NCBI GenBank assembly: GCA_032622095.1
Contig: CP136061.1
Span: 265,640,077 to 265,704,076, forward strand
Source: Siphonodentalium dalli
Taxonomy: Eukaryota; Mollusca; Scaphopoda; Gadilida; Siphonodentaliidae
DNA: 64,000 bases
Direction of reading: 5' to 3'
Shown: in pieces, positions 58,080-64,000 of the stretch
Numbering within the stretch: the stretch's first letter is position 1
How the letters are laid out: each line of letters opens with the position of its first letter
Made by a program: the position numbers and the translations under genes
The notes under the pieces: generated by a model
What the model was told of the DNA's origin: nothing
What the model saw: the letters and a program-made list of their open reading frames with translations, nothing else
Databases searched by the model: none

Positions 58080-60085
58080 TTAAGGGGGAGTAATATTCTT
58101 AAGGGGGATGATTGATATTCTGAAGGGAGGTGAGTAATATTCTTAAGGAAGTGGAGTACTATTCTTACGGGAGAGGAGTAATATTCATATGGGAAATGAG
58201 TAATATTTTTAAGGGAGATGAATGCAATTTTGTAAGGTGGATGAGTAATATTCTTAAGGGAGAGGAGTAATATTCTTAAAAGAGAGGAGTCATATTCTTA
58301 ATGGAGAGGAGTCATATTCTTAAGGGGGTGGAGTAATTTTCTTAAGAGAGAGGAGTAATGATCTTAAGGGAGAGGAGTAATATTCTTAAGGGAGAGGAGT
58401 TATATCCATAAGGGAGAGGAGAAATATTCTTAAGGGAGAGGAGTCATATTCTTAAGGGACAGGAGTTATATTCTTAAGGGAGAGGAGTAATATTCTTAAG
58501 GGAGAGGAGTATTATTCTTAAGGGAGAGGAGTCATATTCTTAAGGGAGATGAGTAATATTATTAAGGGGGAGGAGTAATATTCTTAAGGGAGAGTAACAT
58601 TCTTAAGAGAGAGGAGTTATATCAATAAGGGAGAGGAGAAATATTCGGAAGGGAGAGGAGTCATATTCTTAAGGGAGATGACTAATATTCTTAAGAGAGA
58701 AGTAATATTCTTAAGGGAGAGGATTAATATTCTTAAGAGAGCGTAGAAATATTCTTAAGGGAGAGGAGTCATATTCTTAAGGGACACGGGTTATATTCTT
58801 AAGGGAGAGGAGTATTATTCCTAAGGGAGAGGAGTCACATTCTTAAGGGAGATGAGTAATATTATTAAGGGAGGAGTGATATTCTTAAGGTAAAGAGGAA
58901 TCATATACATAAGGGAGAGGAAAAATATTCTTAAGGGAGGGGAGACATATTCTTAAGGGAGAGGAGTAATATTCTTAAGAGAGAGGAGTAATATTCTCAA
59001 GGGAGACGAGTAATATTCTTAAGGGAGAGGAGTAATATTCTTAAGAGAGAGGTGTAATATTCGGAAGAGAAAGAGGATTAATATTCTTAAGGGAGAAGAG
59101 TAATATTCTTAAGGGAGAAGAGTAATATTCGTAAGGGAGAGGTGTAATATTATTAAGGGAGATGAGTACTATTCTAAAGGGAGATGAGTAATATTCTTAA
59201 GGGAGACGAGTAATATTCTTAAGGGAGAGGAGTAATATTCTTAAGAGAGAGGAGTAATATTCGGAAGAGAAAGAGGAGTAATATTCTTAAGGGAGAAGAG
59301 TAATATTCTTAAGGGAGAGGAGTAATATTCTTAAGGGAGAGGAGTAATATTCTTAAGGGAGATGAGTAATATTCTTAAGGGAGATGAGTAATATTCTTAA
59401 GAGAGAGGAGTAATATTCTTAAGTGAGAAGAGTAATATTCTTAAGGGAGAGGAGTAATATTATAAAGGGAAAAGGGAGAGGAGTAATATTCTTAAGGGAG
59501 ATGAGTAATATTCTTAAGGGAGATGAGTAATATTCTTAAGGGAGATGAGTAATATTCCTAAGAGAGAGGAGTGTTTATGTTAAGAGAGAGGAGTAATATT
59601 CTTAAGGGAGAGGAGTAATATTCTTAAGGGAGAGGAGTAACATTCTTAAGAGAGAATAGTAATATTATTAAGGGAGAGGAGTCATATTCTTAAGGGGGGT
59701 GAGTAATATTCTTAAGGGAAAGGAGTAATATTAACAAGGGAGATGAGTAATATTCTTAAGTGAGGGGAGTAACATTTTTAAGAGATAGTAGTAAGGGAGG
59801 GAGTCATATTCTTAAGTGAGAGGAGTAGTATTCTTAAGAGAGTTGAATAACATTCTTAAGTGAGATGATTAATATTATTAAGGGAGAGGAGTAATATTAT
59901 TAAGGGACAGGAGCGATATGCTTAAGGGAAAGGAGTAAAATTCTTAAGGGAGATGAGTAATATTCTTAAGGGAGATGATTAATATTATTAAGGGACAGGA
60001 GCCATATGCTTAAGGGAAAGGAGTAAAATTCTTAAGGGAGATGAGTAATATTCTTAAGGGAGATGATTAATATTATTAAAGTGTA
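58080..60085. repeat. 22-bp purine-rich minisatellite, about 90 units
   Basis: Consensus GGGAGAGGAGTAATATTCTTAA (22 bases in two blocks: GGGAGAGGAG and TAATATTCTTAA) with many point variants. Larger blocks recur, for example the pair near 59930-60075 containing AGGGACAGGAG. Non-coding. Confidence 0.92.
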
Positions 60086-60941
60086 GGTCGCGACTATTTC
60101 GGTTATATGCGAGCATTTATGTAATTCAACTCCAAATAGTGACCCACTGCAGAGTAAAAGTCGCTTCTGCAAAACGCTGGCTCTGTTTTGATACAGCGCG
60201 TCATCAAAGACGACGTCACGGAAAAATATTTTTGAATCGGCGAAATCATGAAAAGCGACGTTCCGTACTTGTGACGTCACAAGTTGAAGACTGTATTGTT
60301 TGTGTAACGTTGATTAAAATTGGTCGACGCAGCATGCATTTCGATGTTAAGCTGTTCTATTTTTGTTGTTGTGATTTCGGATTTGCGATAGACTTTCTAC
60401 CGTACATATCGACAATTCACCGATCAAAGTTTGAACTGTTATAATTGTTGATCAAATGTCACAGATCCACCAAATTCCGGCAACAATGTAACATTATAGA
60501 AATAATTTGGACGGTGCAGAGAGATTGTAGCACTACTCTCGATCGGGATCCAAATAATAGCCGGGGTGAAATAAAAGTACAGGGGGAGGGGGTCCATATA
60601 AATAATAGTACGGGCGCGATATTAATAGTAGGGGCCTACAGTGGGTTACGTAGCGTTTTTCCGAAGACCCATAACTCCGAAGGTCCGATTCTCCGAAGGT
60701 CAGATTCTCCGACGCCCCGATTCTCCGAAAGCCCATAACTCCGATGTCCCGATTCTCCGAAATCCCATAACTCCGAAGACCCATAACTCCGAAAGCCCAT
60801 AACTCCGAAGGCCTATAACTCCGAACGCCCATAACTCCGAAGGTCTATAACACCGAAGGTCCGATTCTCCGAAGGTCCGATTCTCCGAAGGTCCGATTCT
60901 CCGAAGATCATGTTTTATCGCTTATTAAATAGTGTACAGTC

Positions 60942-61228
60942 CAGTGGCGGGGTCAATGGGGCCCTAGGGAAGACCGCCCCCAAAAAACTTGTCAAATATC
61001 ATGTAAACGTCAGGAAATCCCTCCTAGGCATTCAAATATTCACAGTTTTCCTGCCCAGGGGAGCCCCCGGACCAACGATTGGGGGCGACCCCTCCCACGT
61101 ATGCGCTCCCCAAATCAGGCCTTCGTGATATGCTTTCGGCATATCATATGCATGACATATCCCCCACATATCCCCCACATATGCTAATTAATGTGCACCC
61201 CTAAATGGGAACCCTGGCTCCGCCACTG
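60942..61228. mobile_element. CAGTGGCGG-ended segment inside the foldback element
   Basis: Ends CAGTGGCGG and CCGCCACTG, as in hAT-type MITEs. Flanking 8-mers (GTACAGTC, GTGTGCAC) do not match, so independent insertion is unproven. Confidence 0.4.
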
Positions 61229-61379
61229 GTGTGCACCGGGTATATTATAACGAAACGATGCAAGAATGTCAGAGTAGCCTAACATGCACAGGGGCGACAA
61301 GTTCTTCCCCGTTCACCCCTGTACATTTTACTCTGGCATCTCATGGGCCAACGTAACGTTATAGTATCTGGTGTATAGT

Positions 61380-61571
61380 CAGTGGCGGGCCAGGATTCCC
61401 ATTTAGGTGGGGGTAGTAGGAACAGTTTGAATATTTTGATGCCCCATGAACGATTTCCGGGCGTTTACATGACATTGGACATGTTTTGGTAGGGGCCCAT
61501 ATTGTCTGAAATAGCAAGTAGAGGTTTAATGGGGGCAGTGGGAATTTTGGGACCCCTTGGCTTCGCCACTG
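61380..61571. mobile_element. Second CAGTGGCGG-ended segment
   Basis: Ends CAGTGGCGGG and TTCGCCACTG. Flanks do not match as a target duplication. With the previous segment it forms the mirror-like core of the foldback element. Confidence 0.4.
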
Positions 61572-61999
61572 GACTGTACACTATTTAGTAAACGATAATA
61601 CCCCGATAAAACAAAATCTTCGGAGAATCGGACCTTCGGAGAATCGGACCTTCGGAGTTATGGGCCGTCGGAGAATCGGGCCTTCGGAGTTATAGGTCTT
61701 CGGAGAATCGGCCCTTCGGAGTTATAGGTCTTCGGAGTTATCGGTCTTCGGAGAATCGGCCCTTCGGAGTCATGGGCTTTCGAAGAATCGGATCTTCGGA
61801 GTTATGGGCCGTCGGAGAATCGGGTCTTCGGAGTTATGGGCCGTCGGAGAATTGGGTCTTCGGAGTTGTGGGCCGTCGGAGAATCGGGTCTTCGGAGTTG
61901 TGGGCCTTCGTAGTAATAGGTATTCGGAAAACCGGTCTGACACCCTACAGGGTGATTGTGTGTGTTTCTGATAGACTGATATACCCAGTTGCCCACATC

Positions 62000-63370
62000 T
62001 TTCAGAGAAATAAATTGATACCATAACTAATTGATACCTCAACCACTGTAGAATATTGGGTACGGTACTTGTTCGTGATTTAGTCCACATTTGCTGGCCA
62101 TTATAAATATTAGCCCTATCTGAACATTATTTGTACTCTTTGTGGGGCTTTATGAACAATCACCGTCCCTCTGTTGTTTAACTAATTTATCATGGGACCG
62201 CCTGCCTACTCGAGCAGCTTTTATCATCAAGTTGGCATCACTAGATTTGGCGTTTTTCAGTGATTTTTGCGATATATTCCTCTGAAGCATGGGGGCTTCA
62301 CAATTTTGTTTTATTCCGTAAAAAATTTCGCTTCAGCCAATTCATTTTCATATTCTTTTTTTCTTCATATTTATCTGCTAATTTTTAGTTTTGTTTCAAT
62401 GAGTATTTTTGTATGCCTATCGCGGAAAACATTTTCCATTTTTATTGTGAGGCATGTGATTTAAAAAAAAACCCAGCTGCTGATCAAAATACGTAGATTT
62501 GAAAAGTCCGCGCATGGAATTTACAAGGTCGGCTGGCGAGGATCACGATCAATCAATATATTATTTCTACCCAGCATTGCCGCAGCATTATTGATACATG
62601 CACATTCGGCCAACCCAAAGCGATTCATTTTTATTTAAATATTTATAAAGAACAAAATACGCTTCATAATAGTTAGCACCCTATGTGTCCCCAATGTACG
62701 GAACACGTGTATTTGTTAGACCTGTTCGGAATCAATCACTCAAGTAAATAGCCAACTATTCGCCCAAAAGTTCGGACGCGTCCATGCATGTTACCAGTCC
62801 AGATGGCAGCGGGGTCATATAATGTAGATCCATGCATGCACTCTGTTGGCTGATTGTACTTTCATTTTCGATTTCTCAATAAAACTTCAGTATATTTAAT
62901 CATTGTTAGATGTGGGAAGCCCAGCGCTATTATAATTCGTCGGCGAATTCAGTTTAAAATATACACATTTTGCTTCGGTTTTTGCTAGTGACTTACGTTT
63001 ATTAATTTCCCTGCTAAAAAATCGTAAGAATACCAAATATAAGCACCGTACTTTTCTTGGAAATAAATAAGCGTATCGGCACGGTACGTTTATTTCGATC
63101 GCAAGAGTACGACTACATATACACGGCTAATTATTTATTACATATCTATCAAAGTAATTCGCATGATCGCATAAGTTTCCAGGCGTGTGATAATGCTCAG
63201 AATCGCACTAGTGCAATCTGTCGAGGGAACTATTTCATTCAGTGTTAAAACTCAATTAAATTCACATTTTCTGTACTGGAGATGTACGACTATGAGTGAA
63301 CTTACTATGATACGGAGATATGTAATAAAAATAGAACCGCATGAGTGTCTGGATTTTGACGGAATTATCG
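62000..63370. other. 5' flank with no recognised gene
   Basis: No exon, RNA gene or repeat boundary seen. Confidence 0.45.
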
Positions 63371-63371
63371 C

Positions 63372-63452
63372 ACGAGATTTGTTGGCGGAGTGATACCTCG
63401 AGTGCGGGACGCAGTCCCGCACGAGAGTTATCGCGTTCCGCCAACAAATCGA
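63372..63452. repeat. GC-rich hairpin (about 35-bp arms)
   Basis: GATTTGTTGGCGGA and TCCGCCAACAAATC are inverted, with a perfect inner stem GTGCGGGAC/GTCCCGCAC around a three-base loop. Probably a small MITE. Confidence 0.6.
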
Positions 63453-63719
63453 GTGCAAATTTTAACAGTGTGAAAATTCATTGCCTGGAATTCAAAGTTA
63501 GACACCCACACCGTGAGTGAAGAGGCTATATATGAATATCCCTTCTAATATACTTCCAGTTGTCAGTCAGAGCACCGTTATACTTGAAAATCATTGTATA
63601 TGAGCTTTATGGAGGAACGGACTCAGTATGGGAGTTCATTTTTCAAATGTGCTTGCTTCAGTGAAAAGATATCGAAATGATCAGGTATCGATCGGAATGG
63701 CACATTGAGAAATCCCTCA

Positions 63720-63800
63720 ACCCAGACAAGCTTGAAAAGCAGTCCTGATTTTCGCCCATGTCGGGATTAGAACCCGTGCCAACCTCGTCTAGTATAGATA
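63720..63800 (-). mobile_element. Possible tRNA-derived SINE fragment
   Basis: The minus strand contains a B-box-like GGGTTCTAATCCCGACATGG followed by GCGAAAATCAGGACTG. No A box is visible next to it, so it is a fragment or chance similarity. Confidence 0.35.
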
Positions 63801-64000
63801 TATATATATATATATATATGGATATATTTTTGGTAGCTCAATACAAGTCATATAAAATGGAATCGTTCACAGTGAAATAACCGTCCATTAAGTTCGATGT
63901 TGAGCATCCGTTATTAAAATAATGGATCGTTGTTAAATAGTGTAGGATCCATTATCCTACATTATTACCGGGCGCGGCGAACAAATGAGTATCCGCTGTC

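Larger units (their letters stand above)
60641..61944. mobile_element. Foldback-like element with tandem-repeat arms
   Basis: The left arm (60661-60906) is built of 16-bp words CCGATTCTCCGAAGGT and CCATAACTCCGAAGG. The right arm (61617-61925) is the same in inverse orientation. Inverted arms continue inward through AAATAGTGTACAGTCCAGTG (60925-60945) and its complement at 61566-61590. Terminal segments share TTTTCCGAA, and CTACAG occurs at both outer edges (60636-60641; 61945-61950). Long inverted arms made of short tandem repeats are the hallmark of foldback elements. Confidence 0.72.

Noticed and set aside
63720-63800. Functional tRNA gene
   Set aside because: A B-box-like motif is present, but no A box, acceptor stem or anticodon arm could be folded.

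Overview
The window reads as nuclear DNA of an AT-rich invertebrate, most likely a mollusc or a close lophotrochozoan. The clues are coding exons separated by very long introns with GT/AG borders, a tRNA-derived SINE with an (AATC)n tail, Helitron-like elements, hAT- and Harbinger-type MITEs and a jockey-like LINE. No bacterial gene organisation is present. The species cannot be named from the sequence alone.

Only one host gene can be supported. It lies on the minus strand and spans about 42 kb: exon 1 at 49787-49461 (signal peptide plus PAN/apple-like domain), exon 2 at 26949-26844 (four-cysteine EGF-like module) and exon 3 at 8348-7684 (complete fibrinogen C-terminal domain with stop codon). 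Splice phases match exactly (0/0 and 1/1). Joined, they give a 365-residue secreted protein that looks like a fibrinogen-related lectin. A TATA-like box and an in-frame upstream stop precede exon 1; a poly(A) signal candidate lies about 500 bases past the stop.

Nearly everything else is transposable elements and tandem repeats. Positions 1-7.2 kb (3' of the gene) hold palindromic MITEs, a TTAA-flanked MITE and a 36-bp minisatellite. Intron 2 (8.35-26.84 kb) holds head-to-tail Helitron-like copies, a degenerate repeat block carrying a TIR element with an 8-bp target duplication, an 88-bp satellite whose monomers contain an inverted repeat, and a pair of inverted dispersed repeats. Intron 1 (26.95-49.46 kb) holds two multi-kilobase imperfect palindromes, a Harbinger-type MITE, a 5'-truncated LINE flanked by direct repeats of about 585 bp, and a 45-bp minisatellite. 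The 5' flank (49.8-64 kb) holds a third TTAA MITE, a SINE, a hAT element next to a second Harbinger-type MITE, a three-copy Helitron tandem array, a 2-kb 22-bp minisatellite and a foldback-like element.

The most interesting items are the PAN-EGF-fibrinogen gene, the very long direct repeats flanking the LINE, the two independent head-to-tail Helitron arrays, and several insertions whose empty target site can be read from a second copy in the same window.
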